Assembly: GCA_014529385.2 (NCBI GenBank)
Contig: CM043964.1
Coordinates: forward strand, 138,156,029-138,220,028
Source: Adiantum capillus-veneris
Taxonomy: Eukaryota; Streptophyta; Polypodiopsida; Polypodiales; Pteridaceae
Length of the DNA stretch: 64,000 nt
Reading direction: 5' to 3'
A program made the translations under genes and the position numbers. The stretch's first letter is position 1. Every line of letters starts with the position of its first letter. Shown piece after piece: positions 1-11,599 of this stretch. The notes under the pieces were generated by a model. It was given only the letters and a program-made list of their open reading frames with translations. It searched no databases and was not told the origin of the DNA.

Positions 1-480
<480 letters not shown>

Positions 481-1564
481 GCAGGACCTTGTTTAGTTGT
501 CTGTCCATGCATGCAGCAGCTTGCTCTGCTTTGTAAAACACATTTTGAACCTCGCTCTCGAGTGTAATGCTGTCGTTCCGATGTGAAAATTATATGGTTC
601 ATTCTTGTTTCTATCTACTTGTCAGTTTTTGTACCCTTTGTCAAGCTCGTTAACCGGGAAGTCTACCATTCACTGCGTATAGAAATTTGTTGGAGGTTTG
701 ACCGATTTTTTGTATAGGGTGCGTAACAGCTAAATGCAATGATTTAGGGCTGGTAGAGCATACATAGCTTGGGAAAGGGGATGGTTCGGGAAAAGGCCTC
801 TGCCATTGTTGTGCTCTCGAGCGAGGGTAGATTTGGTTGGCAACTTGAATGCCTCAAGCATGGCTCTAGATCTGATTGATTTATTGCAATGACCGCACCG
901 CAGGGACCTCTCGCTGCAGCGCAGAGAAATCTTCTGTGCCATCCATTGTGGCACTACGTTTACTTGAGTGGAATTCCACTTGGTGGTTGGCTAATGGAGT
1001 TCTGTATAACGGGCAATGGTCTGCTAGTTCGTTGGCTATCGTTCTCTTGTAAGACCACCATGGCTAGAGCCTAGCATGATAATGCATCTCACTCAGTTGT
1101 CGTGAATATTGCAAAGGAAAAGAAAAAAAAAATGTGTAGGGTCTTGAATATCTCGAGCACAATTTTCATCTATGGTCTTCTCAAACACATCAAATTTATC
1201 AGACACATCAATGACGTCTCAACCTCATCCCCTTCATCGTCCAATGTCAGCTCATCATCTTCCTCTCCAGAACTCCTACTCCAAAGGAGCCTACACTCGT
1301 GAAGACCATGAAAAACAAGTGTCATCATCAATGCTACCGTACCTAGAATATCAGCTATCATCAGTTACAACGAATCAACTGCAGTGAATGATGAGGAATG
1401 GATTAAAGATGGGTGCATCCTGAAGCATCCAACAGAAATTAGCTGTAAAAGGATACAATAAAAATCTTTGAACATATCCATGAATGATGTCCAAGCTTTG
1501 AGCATATGGAAACTCAAAAACATTAGTGCCATGTGGTTGATAAAACATTTTTTTAGCGAAGCTA

Positions 1565-1599
<35 letters not shown>

Positions 1600-1747
1600 C
1601 TATGAGTCTGTACATATAAATAGATACATATATCTATTTATACATCTGTACACACACACACACACATATATCCACTAAAACTGTAAATGCAAAACGTATT
1701 CCTGTCGTAGTAAAAGAAAAACCATGAATTTAACTAAGATTCATAGT
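481..1747. other. LHCB 3' flank, no gene seen
   Basis: The first 100-200 bases after the TAA are probably the LHCB 3' UTR. No convincing coding region follows. There are short (CA)n runs near 1577-1600 and 1650-1666 with an AT-rich stretch between them. Short open frames here overlap on both strands and show no family resemblance. Confidence 0.6.
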
Positions 1748-1820
1748 TGAAAGGTGACGAGCTATGGAGTATCCCAACGAGGAGGAGCCATGGGGAGCTG
1801 TTGGTGTGTAGAGAAGAAAA

Positions 1821-1855
<35 letters not shown>

Positions 1856-2014
1856 GATCAAAACACAAATCAACGCTATATTTGATTGACTAAAAGAATA
1901 TTACATATATAGGGTAAACTTATCTTGCAAAAACTCTACTAAATTGATCTTGTCTACGTGCCATAAGATCATGTTCTCATGGGTTTAATCAAACCAAGCA
2001 TTGGAAATCCAACA
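1748..2014 (-). repeat. 3' LTR of the small element
   Basis: On the minus strand it runs from TGTTGGATTTCC to GTCACCTTTCA. It contains an (AG)n run near 1823-1852. A G-rich stretch (GGGCTTGAGGGGCC) lies just upstream on the minus strand, where a polypurine tract would be expected. Confidence 0.65.
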
Positions 2015-2222
2015 ATCGGCCCCTCAAGCCCAAATCACGGACAATGGTCTGGGTATAGACCACGGCAGAATTCAATATCCTGAAACTATAAGGAGGCCCC
2101 CCCCCCCCCCCGATAACAACATAGGTGCGGCGTGCACTTCTCTCGGACAACAATCAGAGTGAGACAACAAGAACTCGACCAAACATTAATGGAGGTCTTA
2201 CCACTTTCCTTCCTGGCAGTGT

Positions 2223-2595
2223 CTATAGCTCGTACAAATTTTTTGACATGGTAATAACTGACAATTTATAAGCTAAAACAAAGTTTTGAAAAAATATAAA
2301 TGATAGTGTTGACCATAAAAGCGTAAGTCTGTGACATTGGATTGGTAAAAAGCAATTTGCGAAGTCTTGTAACACATTCTTGAAACCTTTTGTGTACTTG
2401 TGGTGGTCGGAAATCCATCGCAATTTTGAAAGCTTTTGGAGGCTTGGAAGCCAAAAAATCTCCAATTGGTGATGTAAATTGGCCGTATCTATCAAACTTG
2501 TCAAATTTTGATGCCATATTTGAATCTTTAACTTTAAATTTTTCATGGCGATCTGGACCTTTCACTTGTTGTTGAATCCATTTCAACAAATTCAC
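2223..2595 (-). pseudogene. Internal open frames of the small LTR element
   Basis: Two overlapping minus-strand frames of about 107-109 residues cover this stretch. Neither matches a family I recognise. Position downstream of the primer site suggests a gag-derived or decayed region, but no zinc knuckle is visible. It could equally be non-coding. Confidence 0.25.
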
Positions 2596-3131
2596 AAAAC
2601 TTGAAGTACTTTGATGTAGAATCCGACAAACTTGTGGGTTGGCTAAGGATTCAAGCTAAAAACTTCATCCTTTGAATAGTTTTTTGTCTTCTAGCATTTT
2701 GATATTTACCTCAATGGCCATCAAAGAATGCCTACTAGCTATTGTAGACAACATTTTGAGACACTCAAGAGTCATCAAACTCTTCTAACCTCCTTGTAGG
2801 GTGTTTTGAGATGATGTCCGACACAATTGCCTACACAAGTCCTTGCCGCCCCTAACGAGGGCGCTTTGAAATTCCGTATGTAGATGCCTTGTCTTCACTA
2901 CCCACTTGGGAGCATCATTTTTAGAGGTGATGTATTTCTCTGTTGCAATGGTCGATAGCATCTAGAGATCTACTAGCTTTGCTACAATCGCCCATGGCGT
3001 TTGAGAATGTCTATGAGATGCACCTCTAGCACTACCTGCAACTGCATCTTAGGAACACCATGCCACCAAGCCTCTTCACCTTGCTAAGTATGTTTTGAGA
3101 GGCTAACCCTTGAAGCTTTGCCCACCTGGCC

Positions 3132-3140
3132 CTGATACCA
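3132..3140 (-). promoter_or_regulatory. Primer binding site, tRNA-Met type
   Basis: The minus strand reads TGGTATCAGGGCC, one base from the usual plant retrotransposon sequence TGGTATCAGAGC. It lies two bases from the LTR end (3143). Confidence 0.7.
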
Positions 3141-3300
3141 CATGAAAGGTGACAAGCTATGGAGGATCCCAACGAGGAGGAGCCATGGGGATCTGTTGGC
3201 CTGCAAAGAAGGAATAAAAGCAACAACAGAGGGGGGGGGGGGAGAGAGAGAGAGAGAGAGAGAGAGAGTTGGCAGACTGTCATGATCGGTCATGATCGAA

Positions 3301-3550
3301 AGATGTAGCTTAGCGAGAACTCAAATCTATGTCAATCTGAGGATGTAGCTGACCCGATTAGTGCATGGAAACATCGAGTGCAATGCCCCAATGGCAATGC
3401 ATTGAGGAGAAATGTGTCACTCTCAAGATGTAGCTTAGCGAGAACTCAAACCTATGTCAATCTGAGGATGTAGCTGACCCGACTAGTGCAAGGAAACATT
3501 GAGTGCAATGCCCCAATGGCAATGCATTGAGGAGAAATGTGTCACTCTCA
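3301..3550. repeat. Tandem duplication, 2 x 125 bp
   Basis: Copy 1 (3301-3425) and copy 2 (3426-3550) both start AGATGTAGCTTAGCGAGAAC and differ at only a handful of bases. The block sits just outside the truncated right LTR of the small element. Confidence 0.92.
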
Positions 3551-3883
3551 AGCCAAGAAGCAACTAAAAGGGAAAATGCCCAAGTCTCCCGTGCGGTCTA
3601 ACTAGCACTCAAATGGTCGTCGTAGAGGTGTCAAATGAACTCCAAATGTCATGAAACTTGAGATTGAGGGTCTCTAGGCCATAGGCAATAGGTTTCCAAC
3701 AACAAAACCTACAAAAGTCACTGCTAGGTAAGTGAGTAACCGTAATTGTTGCCACCTCTTATCTTCAGCAAAAATGACAAGTGAGGGGTTGTTTGACTCC
3801 TCCTAAGGCCTACTTACCTCTCTCCATGCTTAGTTTCATTAAAATCACCATTAACAACGTAAACCAAACAATTAAACACACTA
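3551..3883. other. Unassigned spacer
   Basis: I see no gene or repeat structure in this stretch between the tandem duplication and the long inverted repeat. Confidence 0.5.
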
Positions 3884-4232
3884 GGCGACCTAAAGCTAAA
3901 ATCGCTCATTGCGTTGCACGCGCACATGCGTGCACACACACACACACACACACACACACTCAAAGATAGCACATTGAGCATGTACACAATGCCAAGAGTA
4001 TGAGGAAGCAACACATGAAGTTTCATTAGCAATGTTTATCCATACAAAGAGTACACCTACACTCGTGCGCTCACTACTCTTTGTATGGATAAACATTGCT
4101 AATGAAACTTCATGTGTTGCTTCCTCATACTCTTGGCATTGTGTACATGCTCAATGTGCTATGTTTGAGTGTGAGTGTGAGTGTGTGTGTGCACGCGTGC
4201 AACACAATGAGCGATTTTAGCTTTAGATCGTC
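3884..4232. repeat. Long near-perfect inverted repeat (foldback)
   Basis: Arms of about 165 bp face each other across a spacer of about 20 bp near 4050-4070. Outer ends are CTAAAGCTAAAATCGCTCAT (left) and its complement (right). The inner arms carry GTTTATCCATACAAAGAGTA and its complement. Each arm contains a CA/TG dinucleotide run. Because the arms match so well, nearly the same peptide frame can be read from both strands, which is a consequence of the palindrome and not a gene. Likely a foldback element or MITE, or a recent inverted duplication. A transcript would form a long hairpin. Confidence 0.9.
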
Positions 4233-4560
4233 AAAGTAAAAACAGATCCTCTAATAATTACAAATTTTGGCTTATATACCCAAGATTAAAAATTGGGCAT
4301 TTGGTTAGAAAGGGATAATTATTTCGATAATGTGATAGAATAGGACGTCTAGCCTCTTCATCAAGTACAAAACTGTTTGGAAATAATCAGATTCTTTCGA
4401 GTTTAGGATTTACGATGCCGGCTTAGGCGAAAAATAAATGATTAAGGGGAAAATATTTTGCAGACTCGTCCAAATTGGCACAATCGAGTTCCTTGCTGCA
4501 ACACTCCCCCCTCTCGGATTCTTGTCATCCCTGACAAGACTTCATTCCTTGAGCAAGGTC
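4233..4560. other. Unassigned AT-rich spacer
   Basis: No coding frame or clear repeat is seen. It may contain the 3' LTR of the minus-strand gypsy element to its right, but no LTR pair could be established. Confidence 0.4.
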
Positions 4561-7500
4561 TTTCTTTGTTTCTGTTCATCGACGTATTGCTAGAATGCTA
4601 GCATCATTTGCTGCACTTGATCTTCCTCCTGTGGCTTGTAGTTTCTTGTTAAGGGGTTTTCTGGTTTGTGGAGGGTGTAGGCCACAAATATAAGCTTGAG
4701 ATCCTTGTAGATTGGCATGAACATAGTGGAATCCATCTCAAAGTATCATGTATAGAAAGCTTCGTCGAATGTCTGCATGTAGTGGCTTGGGAGGAACATA
4801 ATTCTGGAGAACATGCCATAGATTGCCTTCATCTTGGGGGTATCATTCAAATTGAAGATAAGTCCTTTGTAGCCCTACAAGAATGAAGTCCACTTTACTT
4901 TGGTGGCCTCTATAATTTTGAATGTGTTGATACATGTGGAGAGAATGTAGCAGATCTTCAACATAATTTTGCATGCTATATCTGACTTTGCTTGAACTAG
5001 GCTGATCATTTTCTTGATAGCCTTCCTCATGTAAGCTAGTGAAGGTGCCTCTCTAGGTTTGGGGTAGACCAGGTAGTTTAAGCCAAGTGGGGTGAGAAAC
5101 AAGCAGTTTCTCAAAGTTAGCCCACCTTCTCCTTCTGACGATTGGCCAATATGTTGGGTTGATTTGAAGGTGGGTTGGAGCAAAAGAGTTTATTGTTATT
5201 GCCTGCTTGTTCTTCCCCATGAATTGAACTTTCCATGCCAGTCTGGTTTCTTTAATCTACTCCGTGGTCCATTCCAAAAGGTCAGAATCTTTGTAACTCC
5301 CCTTAGTATCTGGTAGAAGTGCCGGTCGTAGCTCTTTCTTCTTTTCTATTGTCATCCATTTTAGTAGTGGGTAGGGAAGTTTTGGCTGAGGGACCTCCTC
5401 TCGTAGCTACTCTAGAGTGATGCATTTTAGTAAATTTGATTTCAATAAATGATGCTTGTAGTAATGGTTCATGGCCACAACTTCTCTAGTATGTTCCTCC
5501 GGTAGATGTGAGTACTCTTGAGGTAATTTATGGGGTTCAATTGAATTACCCACATCTATCGGGCCGTCAAACTACTTGTACTCTTGCTTTGCCTCTTCTT
5601 CTATGTTGTCAAAGTCAGGCCGTATTTCCAAGGGTCCTTTCTCTCTGGGAGGGAGGTTATGGAATTTCTTGACGATTGATAGTTTCTTTCTTAAATCTTC
5701 CACTTCCTTCATAAGCATCTCAATGCCTTCATATTTTTCTTTTCCCTCTTCTATCATGGCCTTGCAGAGCCTCTTCCAATGTATTTCTTGTTGTCTACAA
5801 AACTTCTAATGCGTGTTGCAATTCTGCAATCCGCTTCTTATAGATGTCAGTATGCTCTGAGCTACTTATTGGGATGAGCAAAGGATCTTCTGTAAATGCC
5901 TCTAGATGCCTGCTTTGATCATCTATCCATCCTTTAAGCGAATCTATTGATATCCTTTGCTTCTGAGCTAGTGCTGCTCACTCTTTGGCATTTTGATGGG
6001 CTTGTGGATATTGCTTTTGTTTCTGGTCCAGGACAAGTTTACCGCTTTGAACTATACTCTCTTGTATTTGCCTGGCCATCACCTTCTTCTCATACAACTC
6101 CTTGTACTTTGCCAACTCTCCACTGACATTTTCTAATTGTGTAACTCTCCTCTGTAGATCTTCTACCAAAATTGTGTTGGTCTCGACCAACTCTTTGTTG
6201 TCATTCCTTGTTTCGTCCATCTCTTGTTGTATGTTGACAACTGCTAGGCTGAGATCGGCATTGTTTTCTTCTTCTCTCTTGTATTTGAAAGTTATCTGCA
6301 TAATTTCCTTGTTTAGAATTGTTTTGTTTCTGTGGTGGTTTTTGGGACATACTACTTGCTATTATCTTTCTTGATAAGTGTGATTTTCGGTTGAGTGGTT
6401 ATCTCTATCATGTGCTCCAATTTATCTTCACGTGGAGCTTCCTTAAGAGAGTGTCTGGGCAAGGATTTCAGCCTTGCCCTTTGGTGCGTTCTCCACATTT
6501 CCTGTATCTTTGTAGCCACATGGAAAATTTGTCGCCGTTGAACTTCTCATAAAATAGGTAAACCAGCCATCCCGAGGTTTTCTTGTATTTTTAACAAGCC
6601 TTAGGGCTGATTTACTCCTTCTTGTACCTTTTAATTCTTGATTTCCTATTTTTGATCAGTCTTCATGGGATTTTATTGCGTTTTTTGCAAGCCCTTTGAC
6701 TGATCATCTTCTCCTGTAGCCTATTTGAATGTCCTCGACTTTGGGTTGGGCTCTTTTATGAAGGACATTGATAAGTCTACTGCAGCCTGGGACCAATAAA
6801 TCTTTGAGTATCTTTTTGGCATGTTCTTTAGTTGTGAGTGGTCCGTATGGGACCTCGACCCTTGTATTTTCTAAATGAACTTGGATGGCTTGCTCCAATT
6901 GAAGGCTTGTATCAATGGTGAGTGGATCCATCCGGATCAGATTGTTAGACATCGGGCTTTGTATCTTTGGTTCTTGTTGTTTCCCTTGCCTTGCCTACTC
7001 CTCCTGCTGATAGATTTAGCCCATCATGTCCATAGCATTATCTTCTTGTGTTTTATCAAAGGATTCTTCTTTCGTAGTGGTTTTTTGGCAATCCAATCTT
7101 CTCTTTGTTCGTAATTCCCTAGAGGAGGCACTTTCCTTCATGTTGTTCCTGACTCTTCAATAGTTTGGCCTCCTCCCATTTTGCTTCTTCTTTTGTTGGT
7201 CTCTTTGATGTTTGGCCCATCTATTCTTTTATCTTGTCCCTCATCATATCCAACAAACTTTGGGCCTACTCTTCCTTTTTAAGCTTTTGTGTAACTCTTC
7301 TCTTTTGAGCTGCTTTCCTTTGTTTTTTCTTTCTTTCTTCCTCTACCTTTTGATTTCTCTCATGTTCTTCCTTAGCCCTTTTCTCTCTTTGCTCCACTCT
7401 CTTGGTGTCTGTAGATGATGGCTTTATTTCTTGTGCAGTGGGATCTAAATGTTGGAGCTCTATCTTCTCTTCATCAGTCTCTCATCCTAAACACTCAAAG

Positions 7501-8450
7501 CTGGTGTCCCCTTCATCCCTAACATACTCTGGTCCTTTTCTTGGCTCTACAGGTTCTTGATGATGTAGAAGGTGCTGCTACCTTCTTTGCCTTGGGTTGA
7601 CGTATTTTTTCTGCCCATTCATTTGAATCTAGGGCATCCTCTAGTGAATCTCTTTCTCTGAAAAGATAGGCTGCAATTTTTGTCAAAAATTCGGCTCCCC
7701 CTAGGTGTGGGATGCTGGATTTCTTAGTCCATTACTTCTTTTTGGCTGCTGCTACTAGTTGGTTGAATCCCCACTTGGCTAGGTCAACAGATACGTGCTA
7801 ATGTTGTGGTACTAGCTTGTGCGATGTTGATGCTAAATTCCTATCTGGCCTTGTGTATCCGGTTTGTCTATCAAAGTGTAGATGCTGATGCAAAACTCTC
7901 ATCAAGTGCTCTGTCCTCCTTTCTTTGATACTGCTATATGTAGGCAACTTTATTGTACTAAAATCCTCATCAAGATAGACTTGTGATTTTACAGGCTCTC
8001 CCCTTGGCAACGTAGTGATTTCCAATATTGTATCTGGGGTGATTTCAATGGTTCCCTATTCTCCATCTGCTTTTGTGAGTGTTGGCGTCATTTTCTCCTC
8101 ATCTATCTTTTGGAGAGTTGTTATCAACTCATGAGCACGTTTGTAATCAACTCAAAGTACAGGCTCGGATAGGAAGTCCTCAACTCCTAGCCTAGAGATA
8201 GATCTATTGGCATTTTGAGGCGTTTAGGTGATGGTGTTGAAGTCCTTTGGCATTTGGAGTGCCTCCCACCTTTACCTTACTCGTCCTTCCAACAGACAGT
8301 CAAAGACTCTGAGACCACGCTGCACTTGGATGGACTCATAGGCAAAACATGCTCATTAACCTGTAATATGGTCCATTGTGACTTGATAGCTCTCTTTCTC
8401 TTCCAACTTGTAAATGCTTCTGTGTCTCATCTTCCTGGGAGTGGCTAATC
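4561..8450 (-). pseudogene. Charged coiled-coil region downstream of gypsy integrase (decayed)
   Basis: Minus-strand frames across this region are broken by stops and frameshifts but share a character: very rich in Lys, Glu, Arg and Gln with heptad-like spacing. Pieces lie at 7798-8025, 6704-6952, 5978-6301 and 5572-5757, with another charged piece near 7200-7450 (KEEHERNQKVEEERKKKQRK). In transcription order they follow the integrase and protease-like stretch at 10-14 kb, so they may belong to an extra 3' ORF of the same gypsy element. No catalytic motif was found. An unrelated captured or host coiled-coil gene is the alternative. Confidence 0.45.
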
Positions 8451-10266
8451 CTGTGACAAACTAATAATAAAAATTCAATTTTTAGCTGGATAGTCATAAG
8501 ATGTTAGTCATTTGTGCAGCTATTGAGTGCCACCTTGCATGGTCAATTCGTATCACTGGTTTGGTCAAAATCTATTTTCTCCTCTTACCAAAAGTCATGT
8601 TTGCTAAGCAAGCCCTAGTTATGGTTTTGCAATTGGGTTCAAACCTTCCCTATAGCTTCTTATGGTCACGTATGAGCTTCTATAGGATTGGGTTGTAAAC
8701 TTTGTCCTATGGGCTATCCAATTTCCCTGTTAAAAGAAAAAACACATTTTATGATAAGTTGAACTCCGAACAACTCTTTGCTCTATTGCCTATGGTAATG
8801 GGTTCCTTATGGCTAGCTGGAACTTATGGTCGAGAAATTCAAGGCTTTTGCACAATTTTTGCCTAGTTTTGCAAAATTCATGGTTGTTGACTTTGAAAAT
8901 TATAAATCTGTGTGTGGATAGTCCCTATTTGTCCAATTTAAGCAAATGAGGTACCTATCGACTCCTCTTCATCTGTAGAACCTGCTAACATCAGTTTTTG
9001 TGTGGTCTGAACTCTATGACAGCAACCACGGTTGGTGACAAGTGGGGCCATTTTTCACAAGCATCATATGGCTGGGTTTCCCATGCCAAGGAGAACCTAT
9101 TGGGACCCTGCACCTATAGTTTGACAACTTGTACTCTGTGTGAGGGCAAAATCTGAGTTCCTAGGTACTTTGGCTGTTTCAAATGAGTTTTCGGTGTCCA
9201 TCTGAGGTGATCATAGCCTCATTAGGGCCCTCTAGAGGTGGACTACCTACTGGTATACTCTGTTGCTGATTTGGTGTCTCATGGCAGCTACCGCGGTATG
9301 TGGCACTGACTACTGTGGCAGACCTAGATAACATTTTTGCATTCCCCATGCTTTGGGGATTCTTTTGATACCATGTACCTATAATTTGGACTTCCCTACT
9401 TTGTGCAGTGCTGAAGGTTTCTTTGTGAGGTGCCTATACCCCAATTTTGTGTTTTTGGTGAGTGGGTTAGTATTTGGAATGCATGCACATGTTCTATAAG
9501 CATTATAAAACTCACCACTAGCTCCACTTGCCATGGGGATGTCTGATCTGTGCGTATGGGCTCTCCAAAGGTCGCACATACTTGCTTTATCGCTCTCTCT
9601 CCCGCAGGGTCCTATGTGGAAATGACTAGAAAATCCCACTAAGTTAGTATATGTGCCTAGTGCTTCCGAAAACCCGTTTTCCTTTTTGATCCCATCATTC
9701 CCTGTGCATACCTTAGATATATGTCATATCTTCAATTTTTGTGTTTGGACTTTGTATGTCCCAGATATGGTAGGTTTACCTTTCGGATCACTGTCGTATT
9801 TAGGTCAAAATTTGATGTCTTCAATTTGCTTCCAAACTTTTTCTATGAGCACCTTGTGTTGTGGTATTCTATCGTTTGACTTTAGATTCTCCATTGCTTT
9901 TTTGAATTTTTAATTAGAGTTTTGGAAAGAAAATCCTAAAAGGTGCTTAAGATACTGTGGTAAATCCCAAAATTTAGCAAAATCAAGCCAAAAAAAATCC
10001 AAAAATTACCCAAAAGCTAGGTAGATTATTTTCGGCTAAGAAAATAAGCTTTTTGCTTTATACAAAGTGTTTAAGCAACCATTGTTCTATTTTTGTGCCT
10101 TTTCTCAAATTTTGACCAAGGTTGACCATATAAATAGAAACAAAATATAAAAAGCTTTTGGGTATGGGATTGCTTTTGGCCCTGACATGACCTAATCCCC
10201 TTTTACTTAGTTTTCACACATTACTTAGCATTTTTAGAAAAATCAAATCGCAAGCACAATCAAGGC
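8451..10266. other. Unassigned non-coding stretch, possible diverged repeats
   Basis: No protein family is recognisable on either strand. Some phrases recur at a few hundred bases (for example CACCTATAGTTTG near 9110 and TACCTATAATTTGG near 9376; GGTTGGTGACAAGTG near 9030 and GGTATGTGGCACTG near 9295), which suggests old diverged duplications. Precise units could not be set. Confidence 0.35.
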
Positions 10267-11540
10267 TTAATCCATTGTAAGACAATGCCTGGTAATATAT
10301 TGAAAACCTCTTGCCATGAGTTCCGCCATGTCTCCCCCCTTTCGTGTCCGAGTCCTCCTAGACGAATTGGAAATTATGGGTTCAAGGTGGGTGGAGCAAT
10401 ATTTTTGGGCCCATAGGGCTTCTGTTGGAGTAGTGTAGCACGAGCTTTCAATGTCATCTGGAAAAATTTGACAGGACCTACTGTGTTGATAACTTGCTTG
10501 GGCTGTTTTGGCTGCCATACTTGGTGTTTTTGCATTTTCTTACCCTACCTATGGTTTTGATAATTGCCTTGTGTTTTTGCCACTGGGATCCAAATCCAAA
10601 GCTGATTTTGTTGTACTTGGCATAATGCTTTGGCTACCTAGACTTGCTTTGTTCACTTGGTTGGTTGTTGATTTGCTAAGTGGTGCTTGGTCGATTTGTT
10701 TGGCCTTTTAGATAGTCTCAACATACTCTGGTTAGGAATCCGAATAAGCTCCTATGTTTTTTGAGCTTGAACCAACTTCTTTGGAACCCATATTTTTGTG
10801 ATAGATGCATGGGTGTTCCATCTAGGTATGTGAGATGGTACTGGAGTCTGTGTCGACTTATGGGTTTTGAGTGATTTTTTTGCATATAGTTCATCCTTCT
10901 TGACCCAAACCTTCTTTGTTTTGATTTGTTGATTGGGTATCCATCTCTCTCTTTTTTTTGGCATTTGTCTCATCAGTTTTTTGTTAGTTTTGGTTGGATG
11001 AGGCTGCTGTCACCTATAATTGGAGTGTTGGTTTTTGTGGCGACTCTTTGGGAATCCATTGTATGCTTCTTGTAGGGAAGGATTGTTTGCCCTTATTCAC
11101 AGTCTTTTCCATTGTTGCACCTGTTTCTATGACTTTAGTTAATGGAACGGTTGACTCTCTGTTTCAATCTGAATTTGTACTAGATTGAACTTCCAATCAA
11201 TCTGAACATTGTACCTCCTTTGCCATGGCTGTCCTAGCAATAAATTGTGTTTATTGACGATATTCTACCACATAAAATTTGTGCTGGTAGACATACTAAT
11301 TGATTTGAACAAATAAGGTTACCAACCCTCATGCCTTGATCTGGTGGTCAGTATAGCTCTGCATCTCATGTGATGTCATTTGAAGCTCTACGTCTTAACC
11401 AAGCTATGTATATAAGCTGAGGGAAATAACATTTCCTTGGGCTCCTATATCAAGTAGAGCGGTAGTTTCTACTTGATTGTTCCAAATCTTGACCTTGATT
11501 ACCAGATCCACTCTGTCCTCTTTGAATTATTTTATGGATA
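10267..11540 (-). pseudogene. Aspartic-protease-like stretch with Trp-Pro-Lys repeats, after integrase
   Basis: Reading the minus strand from about 11520, one frame gives a retroviral-type protease signature, LLDIGAQGNVIS (canonical D-S/T-G appears as D-I-G), followed by a Val/Gln-rich body and a frame-broken counterpart of the family's LLGRPW end near 11230. Further down, tryptophan-lysine motifs recur (RWIPNQ, KVWVKK, KIWVPKK, VWQPKQ) at roughly 10480-10960. The order integrase then protease is the reverse of normal gypsy pol. Explanations are a 3' ORF that acquired a protease fold, or the 5' part of another truncated element joined here. The frames are broken, so it is non-functional today. 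Confidence 0.5.
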
Positions 11541-11599
11541 TAGCGTTGATCCGCCACAATGGTATCCCATGTTGTTGATGTTGTCATAGAAACCTTCGT

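Larger units (their letters stand above)
1748..3268 (-). mobile_element. Small minus-strand LTR element (1.5 kb, probably non-autonomous)
   Basis: Two direct copies of an LTR end lie at 1748 and 3143. Both begin, on the + strand, TGAAAGGTGAC.AGCTATGGAG and continue with ATCCCAACGAGGAGGAGCC. On the minus strand the right-hand copy is followed at once by a tRNA-Met-like primer site (TGGTATCAGGGCC), so transcription runs toward lower coordinates. The left-hand LTR is about 267 bp (1748-2014), starting TGTTGG and ending TTTCA on the minus strand. The right-hand LTR keeps only about 125 bp and stops in an (AG)n run. The internal part is only about 1.1 kb with no recognisable pol, so the element is either deleted or of the TRIM type. 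Confidence 0.7.

Noticed and set aside
3896-4220. Matching 62-66 residue frames on both strands
   Set aside because: They are produced by the inverted repeat and are not genes.
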